Shown: positions 17,929 to 26,647, counted from the stretch's first letter. The stretch: 64,000 nt of DNA from Flavobacteria bacterium BBFL7 (GCA_000153385.1 CH672375.1:104260-168259); one strand, 5' to 3'. The notes: generated from the sequence alone by a model not told the origin. Made by a program: numbers and translations.

Positions 17929-18459
17929 ATGAAAAAGTACATATTACTCTTTACCATATTTTACCTATTGTCTTGTAATACAGGACCTAAACAAGGTGAG
18001 CCCGTTGATAACCAAGGTATCACAACGTTTTATTTTATAAGACATGCAGAGAAACGCACTGACCAAGGAAGCGATCCAGAACTGACAGAAGAAGGAAAGA
18101 AACGTGCCGATGCTTGGGTGAATTATTTTTTCTTGAAAAATGTAGACCACATTATAAGTTCTGACTACAAGCGTACTAAGGCAACAGCTGCACCGCTGGC
18201 CGCAGCTCATGATATGGATGTAGAGCTATATGATGTGAGCAATACTAAAGCTTTAGATTTACTTGAAAAATATAGAGGTAAAACGGTGGCGCTTTTTGGT
18301 CATAGCAACACCATTAATGAGTACACTAACCAACTTCAAAACGATAGTATTTATAACCCGTTAGAGGATAACGATTATGAATCTTATTTCTACGTACGTG
18401 TTAGCGAGTCAGGCAAATCTAGTGGTGTTAAGGAATCTATGGATTTTATGGAGGATTAA
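17929..18459 (+). CDS. Histidine phosphatase family lipoprotein (SixA/phosphoglycerate-mutase-like)
   Basis: The 176-residue protein has a lipoprotein signal ([16 protein letters not shown], Cys16) and the RHG-type signature FYFIRHAEK with Arg38 and nucleophile His39. The second catalytic His125 is in VALFGHSNT. Spacing fits the short SixA-like branch of the histidine phosphatase superfamily. It would dephosphorylate a small molecule or phosphoprotein on the periplasmic side. The substrate is unknown. The next gene starts 2 nt after the stop, so the two are co-transcribed. Confidence 0.88.
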   Translation: MKKYILLFTIFYLLSCNTGPKQGEPVDNQGITTFYFIRHAEKRTDQGSDPELTEEGKKRADAWVNYFFLKNVDHIISSDYKRTKATAAPLAAAHDMDVELYDVSNTKALDLLEKYRGKTVALFGHSNTINEYTNQLQNDSIYNPLEDNDYESYFYVRVSESGKSSGVKESMDFMED

Positions 18460-18461
18460 CG

Positions 18462-18695
18462 ATGAGCACTCAACCTAACAACCCATTACACGGCATTAAA
18501 CTCGCACAAATCGTTGAAGATCTCGTAGAGAAATTTGGATGGGATGAACTGGGCGATCGCATTCGTATCAACTCATTCAACACTAACCCAACTATTAAGT
18601 CTAGTTTAAAGTTCTTAAGACGTACTCAATGGGCACGAGATAAGGTAGAAGCTCTTTGGGTAGAGACTTGTTATTCTAAAACTGAGGATAATTAA
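18462..18695 (+). CDS. VF530 family (DUF2132) small DNA-binding protein
   Basis: The 77-residue protein matches the VF530 family: [27 protein letters not shown], then [30 protein letters not shown]. Structures of this family show a small helical fold with DNA-binding potential, but its role is not known. It starts 2 nt after the histidine phosphatase gene, giving a two-gene operon closed by the bidirectional terminator at 18768-18809. Confidence 0.9.
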   Translation: MSTQPNNPLHGIKLAQIVEDLVEKFGWDELGDRIRINSFNTNPTIKSSLKFLRRTQWARDKVEALWVETCYSKTEDN

Positions 18696-18767
18696 AAAGA
18701 CCTGTTTAGTATTTTTTATTATAATTCAGTGGCAAACAAATTACTTAATTACTTTAATGATTTTCAA

Positions 18768-18809
18768 CAAAAAACCGAATCTACTCTAAAGCAGATTCGG
18801 TTTTTTTTT
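18768..18809. terminator. Bidirectional terminator between VF530 and ychF genes
   Basis: A 13-bp stem AAAAACCGAATCT/AGATTCGGTTTTT (18770-18782 with 18793-18805), with A and T9 tracts, serves both convergent units. Confidence 0.9.
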
Positions 18810-18845
18810 ATAATTCTAATTCGACTTGAGATCGATATTTAGCGT

Positions 18846-19940
18846 TTAAACATTAAATAAGAAATGCATTACATCACCATCTTGCACGATGTAATCTTTA
18901 CCTTCTATCTTAAGCTTTCCTGCTTCTTTCACTTTTGCTTCAGAACCATATTCTACAAAGGTATCGTATTTAATCACCTCAGCACGTATAAACCCTTTTT
19001 CAAAATCAGTATGGATGACACCAGCCGCTTGTGGTCCTGTGGCTCCTATTTTTACGGTCCATGCTCTCACTTCTTTTACTCCAGCTGTAAAATATGTTTG
19101 CTGATTCAATAATTTATAAGCACTACGTATCAATTTTGCACTACCAGCTTCTTCTAAACCTATATCAGCTAGGAACATCTCGCGTTCTTCATAATCATCT
19201 AGTTCAGCAATATCTGCTTCTGTTCCTACCGCTAGTACTAAAACCTCAGCATTTTCATCCTTCACCATCTCACGTACTTGATCAACATATGCATTACCAG
19301 TTACTGCAGACGCGTCATCAACATTACATAAATACAATACAGGCTTATCAGTGATAAACTGTAATGGCTTGATGAACTCATCATGGATAGCTTCATCAAA
19401 ATCGATAGTACGGACAGATTTACCAGCTTCTAAAGCATCTTTAACTTTCATTAAAGCTTCTTCTTCTTTTTGAGCTTCTTTATTACCTGTACGTGCAGCT
19501 CGTTTTACCTTTTCTAGTTTTTTATCTACTGTTTCTAGGTCTTTTAACTGCAGCTCTATATCGATAGTCTCTTTATCACTTATAGGGTCAATTTTACCAT
19601 CAACATGAACAATATTATCATTATCAAAACAACGCAGTACATGGATGATTGCATCAGTCTCACGTATATTACCTAAAAACTGATTCCCTAATCCTTCTCC
19701 TTTACTAGCTCCTTTAACCAGTCCAGCGATATCCACAATCTCTACAGTTGCTGGAATCACACGCTCTGGATTGACTAGCTCTTCAAGCTTTTTCAATCTA
19801 GGATCTGGTACATTTACCACTCCTACATTAGGTTCTATGGTACAAAACGGGAAGTTTGCACTTTGCGCTTTGGCGTTAGATAGACAGTTAAAAAGGGTAG
19901 ATTTCCCTACGTTAGGTAATCCTACTATTCCTGCTTTCAT
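18846..19940 (-). CDS. ychF: Ribosome-binding ATPase YchF
   Basis: The 364-residue protein is a full-length Obg-family ATPase. The Walker A GLPNVGKSTLFNCL lies at 7-20, switch II DIAGLVKGASKGEGLGNQFL follows, and a non-canonical G4 (YLCNVDD) replaces NKxD, as expected for the ATP-specific YchF branch. A coiled-coil insertion lies at about 130-175 and a C-terminal TGS domain at about 280-363. It is a cytoplasmic, ribosome-associated protein tied to oxidative stress and translation. Transcription is probably monocistronic, from a -7 element about 75 bases upstream. Confidence 0.97.
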   Translation of the reverse strand: MKAGIVGLPNVGKSTLFNCLSNAKAQSANFPFCTIEPNVGVVNVPDPRLKKLEELVNPERVIPATVEIVDIAGLVKGASKGEGLGNQFLGNIRETDAIIHVLRCFDNDNIVHVDGKIDPISDKETIDIELQLKDLETVDKKLEKVKRAARTGNKEAQKEEEALMKVKDALEAGKSVRTIDFDEAIHDEFIKPLQFITDKPVLYLCNVDDASAVTGNAYVDQVREMVKDENAEVLVLAVGTEADIAELDDYEEREMFLADIGLEEAGSAKLIRSAYKLLNQQTYFTAGVKEVRAWTVKIGATGPQAAGVIHTDFEKGFIRAEVIKYDTFVEYGSEAKVKEAGKLKIEGKDYIVQDGDVMHFLFNV

Positions 19941-19964
19941 GTGTTGTATTGTTTGTTGTTATTA

Positions 19965-19980
19965 CGCTTTTGCAAAAGCG
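19965..19980. repeat. Variant palindrome CGCTTTTGCAAAAGCG in the ychF leader
   Basis: A symmetric variant of the window-wide repeat, with the central TCGCGA changed to TTGCAA on both arms. Preserved dyad symmetry suggests the symmetry itself is selected or copied. Confidence 0.7.
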
Positions 19981-20013
19981 AGATGGACCATCTACACAAT
20001 CTTAAAAGGCGTG

Positions 20014-20021
20014 CAAATATA
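20014..20021 (-). promoter_or_regulatory. Candidate -7 element of ychF
   Basis: The minus strand reads TATATTTG, about 75 bases before the ychF start. This would place the variant palindrome at 19965 in the 5' leader. Confidence 0.45.
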
Positions 20022-20070
20022 AACCGAATCTTGCAATTTGTTATCGTTAAAAACAGGCACTTTTAAACAC

Positions 20071-20102
20071 AAAAAAAACCGCTATAAAAAACTACAGCGG
20101 TC
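20071..20102 (-). terminator. Terminator of the sigma/DUF4252 operon
   Basis: The stem ACCGCT/AGCGGT (20078-20083 with 20096-20101) is followed on the minus strand by T8, 20 bases after the last gene of the operon. Confidence 0.75.
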
Positions 20103-20121
20103 TTAGTAAATTGAATTATTC

Positions 20122-20775
20122 TTACTCTTCACTATTCAAATCTATATATACGTCTGTGGTATCGATTCCCTTTGATGCCATGACCTTTTTTACTGCTTCT
20201 TCATCTATCTCGCCTTCCTCATTTAAATCAACACCTATGTCTTTAAGTATATTGTTTATTCCTGTTTGATCTAGTTTCACATTTTTCATTTCTTCCATCA
20301 TTTTCATAATAGCTCCTATTTTCATATCATCACCTAAAACTCTAGCAACACCTAATCCCATCTCTGGAGAAGAACCATAAATAATCATTTCATCAATACT
20401 CTTACCATCACCTTCATATAGAAAACGCATGTTGATGCCATCGGACTTATGCGTCATAAGTGTTTTAAAGTCATCATTTTTTAAAATAGCACTAAGCTGT
20501 GCATTTTCTTTTTCAAATGCTGCTGTGTTTTGCTTATCTATAGGATAATACAATACATTCACTTTATTAATGGTATTGTATGCTTCTTGAGAGCTCGCGC
20601 TCATTTGAGACACATCTAATCCCAGTATACTTTTAGGAATTGTAGTTGTGATAAAGCCTTGTTTTTCTTGACTATCCACAAAGTACTGTTGTAAACTAGG
20701 ATCTGAACTACATGAAGTAAGAAACAGGATTAAAGTAATTCCTAGTGCTAGTATTCGCACGATTAAATTATTCAT
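20122..20775 (-). CDS. DUF4252 lipoprotein
   Basis: The 217-residue protein has a lipoprotein signal ending FLTSC (Cys22) and the DUF4252 pattern: IPKSILGLDVSQMSASSQEAYNTINKVNVLYYPID, then a MRFLYEGDGKSIDEMIIYGSS strand pair, and MMEEMKNVKLDQTGINNILK. This Bacteroidota family has no defined function. It is the last gene of a four-gene operon (ECF sigma, putative anti-sigma, DUF4252, DUF4252 lipoprotein) and so is probably part of the envelope response controlled by that sigma factor. Confidence 0.85.
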   Translation of the reverse strand: MNNLIVRILALGITLILFLTSCSSDPSLQQYFVDSQEKQGFITTTIPKSILGLDVSQMSASSQEAYNTINKVNVLYYPIDKQNTAAFEKENAQLSAILKNDDFKTLMTHKSDGINMRFLYEGDGKSIDEMIIYGSSPEMGLGVARVLGDDMKIGAIMKMMEEMKNVKLDQTGINNILKDIGVDLNEEGEIDEEAVKKVMASKGIDTTDVYIDLNSEE

Positions 20776-20854
20776 AACGGTAAATTTTAATGGTTGTATA
20801 GTTAAGGATCAGGTAATGGTTGATTACCTGATCTATGATTTTATGAAGGAACGA

Positions 20855-21379
20855 TTAGTTCGTTGCTTCTTCTATTTGTTTTTGACCAGGTACATTCATC
20901 ATCTTAGTAAGCTTTGAAATCTGGTTTAAGTCGATGTCTCCAGATATAATAAGAAATACAGTGTCTTTATCATCATTATCACCGGAACCGTTAATTAACA
21001 TCACAAGGTCACGTACTTTTTTATCGTTACTACCTTTACGCATATGGAAAGAGAACATCTGTCCATCTTCTTTCACGTGCATTAATTTAACAAGGTTATT
21101 ATTTGCTATATACTTTTGTGCAAACGAGTTTAAGGTAGCCGCACTAGACACATTATCTGTCGCATAAATGCGCAGCTCTTTAAGATTGTCAATGATCTTT
21201 TTAATTTCATTGAACTCCTCATCATCACTATCAATATCTACTCCTGCAATTAAAGAGAACATCTCATCAGTCACAACAGTTTCTGATGTGTTTTTAAGGT
21301 TATCTAATGCGCTGAAGTTTTGCGCCATTGCTATACCACTAGTAAGCAAAAAGGCTGTTATGTAAATTAAGTTTTTCAT
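20855..21379 (-). CDS. DUF4252 secreted protein
   Basis: The 174-residue protein has a cleavable signal peptide (MKNLIYITAFLLTSGIAMAQ) without a lipobox, then the DUF4252 domain (DSDDEEFNEIKKIIDNLKELRIYATDN ... FSFHMRKGSNDKKVRDLVMLING). It is a paralogue of the next gene downstream, which is lipidated, so the pair may work as a soluble/anchored couple in the periplasm. It starts 30 bases after the putative anti-sigma gene. Confidence 0.85.
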   Translation of the reverse strand: MKNLIYITAFLLTSGIAMAQNFSALDNLKNTSETVVTDEMFSLIAGVDIDSDDEEFNEIKKIIDNLKELRIYATDNVSSAATLNSFAQKYIANNNLVKLMHVKEDGQMFSFHMRKGSNDKKVRDLVMLINGSGDNDDKDTVFLIISGDIDLNQISKLTKMMNVPGQKQIEEATN

Positions 21380-21409
21380 GTTTTTATTTTAAGAGATTCT
21401 TGATTTTAA

Positions 21410-21874
21410 TTATTTAGTTTTAAAGACTTTTTCTGTCTTATTATTAATTTCTGTTAATGGTTTTAAGTTTTTACGACCATTATTAAATTTAGTTGACACC
21501 AGTTGTAATGCTTCTACTGTAGCATGATAAGCTTCTTTAGGATCTTCATAAGTACCTAGGTCTGTACTAGTATTATTAGTCCCCATATAAGTAGAACCTA
21601 CAGCTAGTAAAGCGGCAAAGCCTGCGGCAATCCCTAAACCTTTAAGAACTCTAATTTTAGAATGATCTTTAGGTTTTTCTTCTGGCGCTAATTTTGCAAA
21701 AGCATCAAAGTTTAAGTCTTCTATCATCGCACTTTCTTCATCAAATGTGTTAAAGACGCTGCGATACATCTCATGTTCTGGAGCTACTGCATCACTATTA
21801 AAGTATGCTACGAGCTTTTGCTCTTCTTCCAGACTGGATTGTCCTTCCCAATATTTATGTAATAGTTCGTTCAT
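21410..21874 (-). CDS. Putative anti-sigma factor (single-pass membrane protein)
   Basis: The 154-residue protein has an N-terminal cytoplasmic part of about 74 residues beginning MNELLHKYWEGQSSLEEEQKLVAYF, a form common in Bacteroidota anti-sigma proteins. One membrane helix (about 75-98) and a short periplasmic tail follow. Its ATG overlaps the sigma-factor stop by 4 nt (ATGA), which indicates translational coupling. No zinc-binding HxxxCxxC motif is visible. I infer that it binds the adjacent ECF sigma factor; this rests on position and topology, not on a recognised domain. Confidence 0.72.
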   Translation of the reverse strand: MNELLHKYWEGQSSLEEEQKLVAYFNSDAVAPEHEMYRSVFNTFDEESAMIEDLNFDAFAKLAPEEKPKDHSKIRVLKGLGIAAGFAALLAVGSTYMGTNNTSTDLGTYEDPKEAYHATVEALQLVSTKFNNGRKNLKPLTEINNKTEKVFKTK

Positions 21875-22380
21875 GCGATATCTATTTGATACTGTTCTTC
21901 AATTTTTTCTTTTAGCATCTTACGTGCTCTACTCAATGTTACTCTTACAGCTGTAGCTTTCATATCTAGTATGCGTTCTATAGCTTCAAAGTCATATTGC
22001 TGTATATCACGCAGCTGTAATACGATTTTATATTGCTCTGGTAAGGTATTAATCACGTTTTGTACCATTGTGACTTTTGCCTTGCGCTCCATCTCTTGTT
22101 GAGCATTGCGATGCTGGTCTTCATAATTGCTATGTACAATTCTTAAATGCCCAGCCTGTTTACTCTTTAAGCGATCTAGAGAAAAATTTTTTACCATTTG
22201 CATGGCATATGCTTCTTTATTTTTTACATCTTCTAAAGTGTCTCTTTTCTCCCATAATTTTGCCATAACCTCTTGCACTGCATCTGCAGCCTCTTCATGA
22301 GAAGTGAGCAAGCGTTTTGATAAAAAGTACATTTTATGTTGTACTTCTTTAAAAACAGCTATGAATTTTTGTTGGTTCAT
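21871..22380 (-). CDS. ECF RNA polymerase sigma factor
   Basis: The 169-residue protein has sigma-70 region 2 (SKRLLTSHEEAADAVQEVMAKLWEKRDTL, then KNKEAYAMQMVKNFSLDRLKS) and region 4 (INTLPEQYKIVLQLRDIQQYDFEAIERILDMKATAVRVTLSRARKMLKEKI). No region 1 or 3 is present, so it is an ECF type. It heads an operon with a putative anti-sigma factor and two DUF4252 genes, which are probably its regulon and include its own autoregulation. Confidence 0.93.
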   Translation of the reverse strand: MNQQKFIAVFKEVQHKMYFLSKRLLTSHEEAADAVQEVMAKLWEKRDTLEDVKNKEAYAMQMVKNFSLDRLKSKQAGHLRIVHSNYEDQHRNAQQEMERKAKVTMVQNVINTLPEQYKIVLQLRDIQQYDFEAIERILDMKATAVRVTLSRARKMLKEKIEEQYQIDIA

Positions 22381-22484
22381 TGTGTTGGTTATACTACCAT
22401 GACGAGCATGTTATTTTATTGTTACAAGATGCTATATTTTTTTTTCTATTTTCTTAATTCTAGAGTGAATAAGACTTTGTAATA

Positions 22485-22500
22485 CGCTTTCGCGAAAGCG
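22485..22500. repeat. GCTTTCGCGAAAGC palindrome (divergent spacer)
   Basis: A perfect CGCTTTCGCGAAAGCG copy, midway between the ECF sigma gene and the divergent gene at 22596. Confidence 0.9.
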
Positions 22501-22563
22501 AGTTCTCAAAAAACGAAACTAAATAAAACAATAATACGTTATCTTAGTGTGATAACTGCTCGT

Positions 22564-22571
22564 TATCTTTG
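22564..22571 (+). promoter_or_regulatory. Candidate -7 element for the gene at 22596
   Basis: TATCTTTG lies 24 bases before the start codon. No clear -33 TTG was found. Confidence 0.4.
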
Positions 22572-22595
22572 AGTTCTAAAACTCGATAATGACCG

Positions 22596-23159
22596 ATGAA
22601 ATACTTGCTTACCTTTTCTTTATTTATGATATGCCATCTCGCATTAAAAGCGCAGTATCAAGAAGGCATCATTATCTTTAATAACAACACTAGTAAGGCT
22701 GGTTTCATTAAAACAAGAGCAAATGACAGTGTGAAATTTAAAGAAAATGAAGAAGATGAAACTGTAGTCTATGATCATAAACATATTATAGGTTTTGATA
22801 TTGATGGGTTGAAATATAGGTATGTGCGAACAAATCGTACGGATCCTCCATCGCTGTATATAGAAATTGAGAATGGAAAAATAGTACTCTATGGTTTATA
22901 TATGCAAGGTGGCACTTCTAGTATAGGCTTTGGTCCTGGCAGCAACCTTCAACCTGTTTATGTAGATAGAGAATCATACACCTTTTACTTTATGGTCATA
23001 GACGACCGTTTTGTAAGAATAGGTACTAAACTTAAAAAAAGACATCTTAAAATATTGAAAGACTGTCCAGAGCTCGTTTCTAAACTCGAAAATGGAAACA
23101 TGAAAAAAAAGAGAATTCCAGAGGCGATAGAATTCTACAATGATAATTGTGGTGACTAA
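22596..23159 (+). CDS. Secreted protein of unknown function
   Basis: The 187-residue protein has a signal peptide (MKYLLTFSLFMICHLALKAQ). The body starts YQEGIIIFNNNTSKAGFIKTRANDSVKFKE, a pattern seen in many uncharacterised flavobacterial periplasmic proteins, and is rich in beta strands with a basic C-terminal helix containing two Cys (about residues 158 and 185). No enzymatic motif is recognised. It lies 48 bases upstream of the S41 protease lipoprotein on the same strand and may be co-transcribed with it. Confidence 0.7.
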   Translation: MKYLLTFSLFMICHLALKAQYQEGIIIFNNNTSKAGFIKTRANDSVKFKENEEDETVVYDHKHIIGFDIDGLKYRYVRTNRTDPPSLYIEIENGKIVLYGLYMQGGTSSIGFGPGSNLQPVYVDRESYTFYFMVIDDRFVRIGTKLKKRHLKILKDCPELVSKLENGNMKKKRIPEAIEFYNDNCGD

Positions 23160-23207
23160 ATCATTATCTAGAATACATTTACCTTTAAACCTTTATAAAG
23201 AAATAAA

Positions 23208-24656
23208 ATGATGAAATCTTATAAAAAAGTAATCTTAGTATGCCTTACTATTCTAGTAACAGTAAGTTGTTTTAAGGATAACGATGATAATTTTGCTTCA
23301 TCTACCTCTATTAAAAATTTTGTTTATCGAGGAATGAATGCTTTTTATTTATATAAACCAGATGTTCCAGAACTAGCAGACAACCGTTTTGCAACTATCC
23401 CAGAATTAGAAGAGTTTCACAGCGTTTATGATACACCAGAGGCTTTTTTTGAATCATTAGTTTTTGATAGGTCTCTTACAGACCGTTTTAGCGTTATCGT
23501 AAGTGATTATATAGCATTAGAGCAATTATTTGCCGGGACTACATTGAATAATGGTATGGAATTCGGTCTAGTAGGTGAAACTGGTAGTGCGTCTAATGTA
23601 TGGGGTTATGTGCGTTATGTGCTACCCAACTCGAGTGCTAGTACACAAGGTGTTGCACGTGGAATGATATTTAATCAAATAGATGGAATTCAATTAACAC
23701 GTGATAACTTTAGTGTATTGCTAGGACAAAATTCATATACCATAGGTCTAGCAGATTTAAATGCTGGTGTCGCTACTAATAATGGAATGACTATCACTTT
23801 AGATAAAACCTCCTTAACCGAAAATCCAGTATTTAGAACCGCTGTTATTGATCAAGGTTCGCAAAAAATAGGTTACTTAATGTATAATAGCTTTACGTCA
23901 AATTTTGATGAACAATTAAATGATGCATTTGGGACTTTACAATCTGCAGGAGTAACTCATCTGGTATTAGATTTAAGATATAATGGTGGTGGATCTGTAA
24001 ATACTTCCATCATCTTAGGAAGCCTTATAGCAGGACAACCTACGACAGACGTTTTTTCAACAGAAGAATGGAATCCTGATGTGCAAGAATTTTTTGAAAA
24101 TAATCAGCCAGATCGATTGACTAATTTCTTTAAAACAACCACTAATGCTGGCACACCTTTAAATACTCTAGGACTTTCTAAAGTTCATGTCATTACAACT
24201 GGCAGCAGCGCTAGTGCTAGTGAGTTACTTATTGCTGCTTTAGAACCTTATGTAGATGTTATTCAAGTAGGTGATGATACTGCAGGTAAATTTCAAGCAA
24301 GCATTACCTTATATGACAGTAGCGATTTTGGTAGATCTGGTGCAAATCCTGCCCATAGATATGCATTACAACCACTAGTATTAAAAAGTATCAACAGCGC
24401 TGGATTTACAGATTACTTTAATGGATTGGTTCCAGATATAGCATTGCGTGAGGATTTTGAAAATCTAGGAGTTTTAGGTGATATAAATGAACCACTACTA
24501 GCGGCATGTCTTCAAGACATTATGGCAAATGGAAGACCTAGTTTTAATAAATCGGGTATTCAATACAAAGAATTAAGCGGTAGTATGGAATTAAGACCTT
24601 TTAGTCAAGAGATGTGGAAGGAAACAGAGTTAGGTGATTACCTTATTTCACAATAA
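23208..24656 (+). CDS. S41 (C-terminal processing) family serine peptidase lipoprotein
   Basis: The 482-residue protein has a lipoprotein signal ending VTVSC (Cys21). It contains a PDZ-like segment (about 110-205), the LVLDLRYNGGGSV strand (about 252-264), and the Ser-Lys dyad of S41 peptidases: Ser336 in GSSASASE and Lys361 in DDTAGKFQ, with the family's usual 25-residue spacing. It should be an envelope protease anchored by its lipid. The downstream RDD gene starts 2 nt after the stop, so the two are co-transcribed. Confidence 0.9.
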   Translation: MMKSYKKVILVCLTILVTVSCFKDNDDNFASSTSIKNFVYRGMNAFYLYKPDVPELADNRFATIPELEEFHSVYDTPEAFFESLVFDRSLTDRFSVIVSDYIALEQLFAGTTLNNGMEFGLVGETGSASNVWGYVRYVLPNSSASTQGVARGMIFNQIDGIQLTRDNFSVLLGQNSYTIGLADLNAGVATNNGMTITLDKTSLTENPVFRTAVIDQGSQKIGYLMYNSFTSNFDEQLNDAFGTLQSAGVTHLVLDLRYNGGGSVNTSIILGSLIAGQPTTDVFSTEEWNPDVQEFFENNQPDRLTNFFKTTTNAGTPLNTLGLSKVHVITTGSSASASELLIAALEPYVDVIQVGDDTAGKFQASITLYDSSDFGRSGANPAHRYALQPLVLKSINSAGFTDYFNGLVPDIALREDFENLGVLGDINEPLLAACLQDIMANGRPSFNKSGIQYKELSGSMELRPFSQEMWKETELGDYLISQ

Positions 24657-24658
24657 TA

Positions 24659-25225
24659 TTGGAATCCTTATCTGACCTAGAGATCCTATACATCATCACC
24701 GATGACAAAGATTCTCACAAATTAGCTGACATAAAGCAAGCGCAACTTATTGCGGAAATGCGAGGCCTTGACATCTATTTATATATTAATGATAGAGACA
24801 CCTATTTCAGAATTGCTAAAAAAGAAAAAGCTATTGATAACAGAGCATCGATACGATTAAGGCTAATTAACTTTATCGTTGACTTTTTCAGTTTTGTAGT
24901 TTTGATTAGTTTAATACATGTTATTCTTTCAAATTTTGGCTCTGATGGTATTAAGTATAATTGGTCCAATTACCAGCGTATTATAGGTTCTGTTATACTA
25001 TTTCTGTATTATTTTATCCAAGAATTCTTTTGGAATAAAACACTAGGTAAAATTGTGACTGGTACCATTGTCGTTTCAGAAAAAGACCAAAAGCCTAATA
25101 TTACCGAATTATTAATGAGAACGGCTTGTCGTTTTATTCCATTAGAAGCCTTCTCTTTTGCTTTTATGAAAGACGGTTTTCACGATATATTTTCTAAGAC
25201 TAAGGTGATTGAAAATAAAAAATAG
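24659..25225 (+). CDS. RDD family membrane protein (TTG start)
   Basis: The 188-residue protein probably begins at TTG 24659, two bases after the S41 stop; the next in-frame ATG would remove about 33 residues. The C-terminal half is an RDD domain: ASIRLRLINFIVDFFSFVVL with the Arg and Asp residues, then a second helix pair and WNKTLGKIVTGTIVV. The N-terminal ~55 residues are soluble with no known domain. RDD proteins are inner-membrane proteins, some linked to Na+/H+ exchange or compatible-solute transport. The role here is unknown. Confidence 0.82.
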   Translation: MESLSDLEILYIITDDKDSHKLADIKQAQLIAEMRGLDIYLYINDRDTYFRIAKKEKAIDNRASIRLRLINFIVDFFSFVVLISLIHVILSNFGSDGIKYNWSNYQRIIGSVILFLYYFIQEFFWNKTLGKIVTGTIVVSEKDQKPNITELLMRTACRFIPLEAFSFAFMKDGFHDIFSKTKVIENKK

Positions 25226-25239
25226 ACAGACTTGTCTGT
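25226..25239. promoter_or_regulatory. TetR operator 1
   Basis: ACAGAC-TT-GTCTGT inverted repeat. It contains the TTG used as -33 element of the tetR promoter, so bound repressor would block RNA polymerase. Confidence 0.75.
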
Positions 25240-25263
25240 TTTTATAAATGTTTTCTATATTTG
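25232..25263 (+). promoter_or_regulatory. Promoter of the tetR-type gene
   Basis: TTG (25232-25234), 21 nt, TATATTTG (25256-25263). The predicted start of transcription falls at the GTG start codon at 25268, so the mRNA would be leaderless. Confidence 0.65.
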
Positions 25264-25267
25264 CATC

Positions 25268-25828
25268 GTGAAACGATCAGAAATTAAACAGCACATTATT
25301 GAAACAGCCTCGCAGCTGTTCTATCGCAATGGATATAATCTTACTGGTATCAATGAGATTATCTCAACTTCTGGCGTGGCAAAAGCCACATTATATAATC
25401 ATTTCAAATCTAAAGAAGATATTTGTGTAGCTTATCTACAACACAAAAACAATTCATTTATAAAACAAATTGAGGCCTTTTGTTTATCAAAAGAACTTGG
25501 TAAAGGTAGAGTCCTTGCTCTTTTTGAATTTTTGGAACTCTTTTTTGAAGATCAGGATTTTAACGGTTGCTGGTGTATCAAAACCGTTGCCGAAATCCCT
25601 CGAGATAACGAGATTATTTTAACCGAGATTCAAACCCAAAAAAGAGATTTCATACGATTTATTGAGCAGCTAATTATTGACAACATTGAAGATATTAACG
25701 TTCAAGAAAGTTTTATGATGGCAAAACAAGTGTACCTCTTATATGAAGCAGCAGTTTCAGAAAGTCATTTACATAAGGATGTATGGCCTATCAATTCTTC
25801 AAAACAATTGTGTAACAAAATTATTTAA
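25268..25828 (+). CDS. TetR/AcrR family transcriptional repressor
   Basis: I start at GTG 25268 (about 186 residues) because the upstream TTG at 25232 belongs to the promoter and operator. Residues about 5-50 form the TetR helix-turn-helix (IKQHIIETASQLFYRNGYNLTGINEIISTSGVAKATLYNHFKSKEDI). The rest is a helical ligand-binding domain with GCWCIKT in its centre. Two AGACAGACT-type dyads flank the gene, one on its promoter and one before the SDR gene, so it probably represses itself and the downstream enzymes. The inducer is unknown, possibly the SDR substrate. Confidence 0.9.
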   Translation: MKRSEIKQHIIETASQLFYRNGYNLTGINEIISTSGVAKATLYNHFKSKEDICVAYLQHKNNSFIKQIEAFCLSKELGKGRVLALFEFLELFFEDQDFNGCWCIKTVAEIPRDNEIILTEIQTQKRDFIRFIEQLIIDNIEDINVQESFMMAKQVYLLYEAAVSESHLHKDVWPINSSKQLCNKII

Positions 25829-25846
25829 CCCTTTTTTTAATCTAAA

Positions 25847-25868
25847 AAAGACAGACTGTTCTGTCTTT
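25847..25868. promoter_or_regulatory. TetR operator 2 upstream of the SDR gene
   Basis: The AAAGACAG...CTGTCTTT inverted repeat (25847-25854 with 25861-25868) shares AGACAGACT with operator 1 and lies 15 bases before the SDR start codon. Confidence 0.7.
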
Positions 25869-25882
25869 ATTAAACTTTTATT

Positions 25883-26629
25883 ATGTCAGAATTTAAAAAC
25901 AAAGTAGCCATCATAATAGGTGGAACCAGTGGAATAGGAAATGCTACTGCTCAAGATTTATTACAACAAGGAGCTCAGGTTCATATTGTAGGTCGTAATA
26001 CAGATAAAGTAGCAGATGTTCCTAACCTATTCAAACATCAAGTAGACATTACTAATAAATCTGAAGTAGAAAACTTTAGAAACTCGATAAACACATTAGA
26101 CAACGTGGATTATCTGGTAAATGCTTCTGGTATCTTTGGACCTAAACCATTCTTAGATCATACTATAGCAGATTATGATTCTTATCAAGATTTGAACCGT
26201 GGATTCTTTTTTATTACACAAGCCGTTGCAAATAAAATGAAAGAAACTCAAGGTGGATCCATTGTTAACATAGGCGCTATGTGGGCAAAGCAAGCCGTAA
26301 AAGCAACACCTTCAAGTGCTTATTCTATGCAAAAAGCTGGTTTACATTCCTTAACACAACATCTTGCGATGGAACTTGCAGATCATAACATACGTGTTAA
26401 TGCAGTATCACCAGCTGTCGTTCATACACCAGTTTACGATGGCGTTTTCGGTGGATCTGATGAAGCAGCAAAGGCACTTGAAGGTTTCAATGCCTTTCAT
26501 CCTATAGGTAGAAATGGTACCGCACAAGACGTATCTAATACGATTACATTCTTATTGTCTGATAAAGCATCATGGGTAACTGGAGCGATTTGGGATACGG
26601 ATGGTGGTGTACGAGCTGGAAGAAATTAA
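25883..26629 (+). CDS. SDR family oxidoreductase
   Basis: The 248-residue protein has the classical short-chain dehydrogenase layout: GGTSGIGNA (13-21) for NAD(P), LVNASG (78-83), the Tyr147-xxx-Lys151 pair in AYSMQKAG, and [10 protein letters not shown] after it. The catalytic Ser normally 13 residues before the Tyr is Trp here ([10 protein letters not shown], Trp134; nearest alternative Ala132), so activity may be altered. It lies directly behind a TetR gene with operator copies on both promoters, suggesting a xenobiotic- or metabolite-induced enzyme. A terminator-like hairpin follows. Confidence 0.9.
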   Translation: MSEFKNKVAIIIGGTSGIGNATAQDLLQQGAQVHIVGRNTDKVADVPNLFKHQVDITNKSEVENFRNSINTLDNVDYLVNASGIFGPKPFLDHTIADYDSYQDLNRGFFFITQAVANKMKETQGGSIVNIGAMWAKQAVKATPSSAYSMQKAGLHSLTQHLAMELADHNIRVNAVSPAVVHTPVYDGVFGGSDEAAKALEGFNAFHPIGRNGTAQDVSNTITFLLSDKASWVTGAIWDTDGGVRAGRN

Positions 26630-26647
26630 AATATTCTAAATACATTT

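Noticed and set aside
25232..25267. TTG at 25232 as start of the TetR protein
   Set aside because: It is part of the operator and -33 element, upstream of the predicted transcription start.
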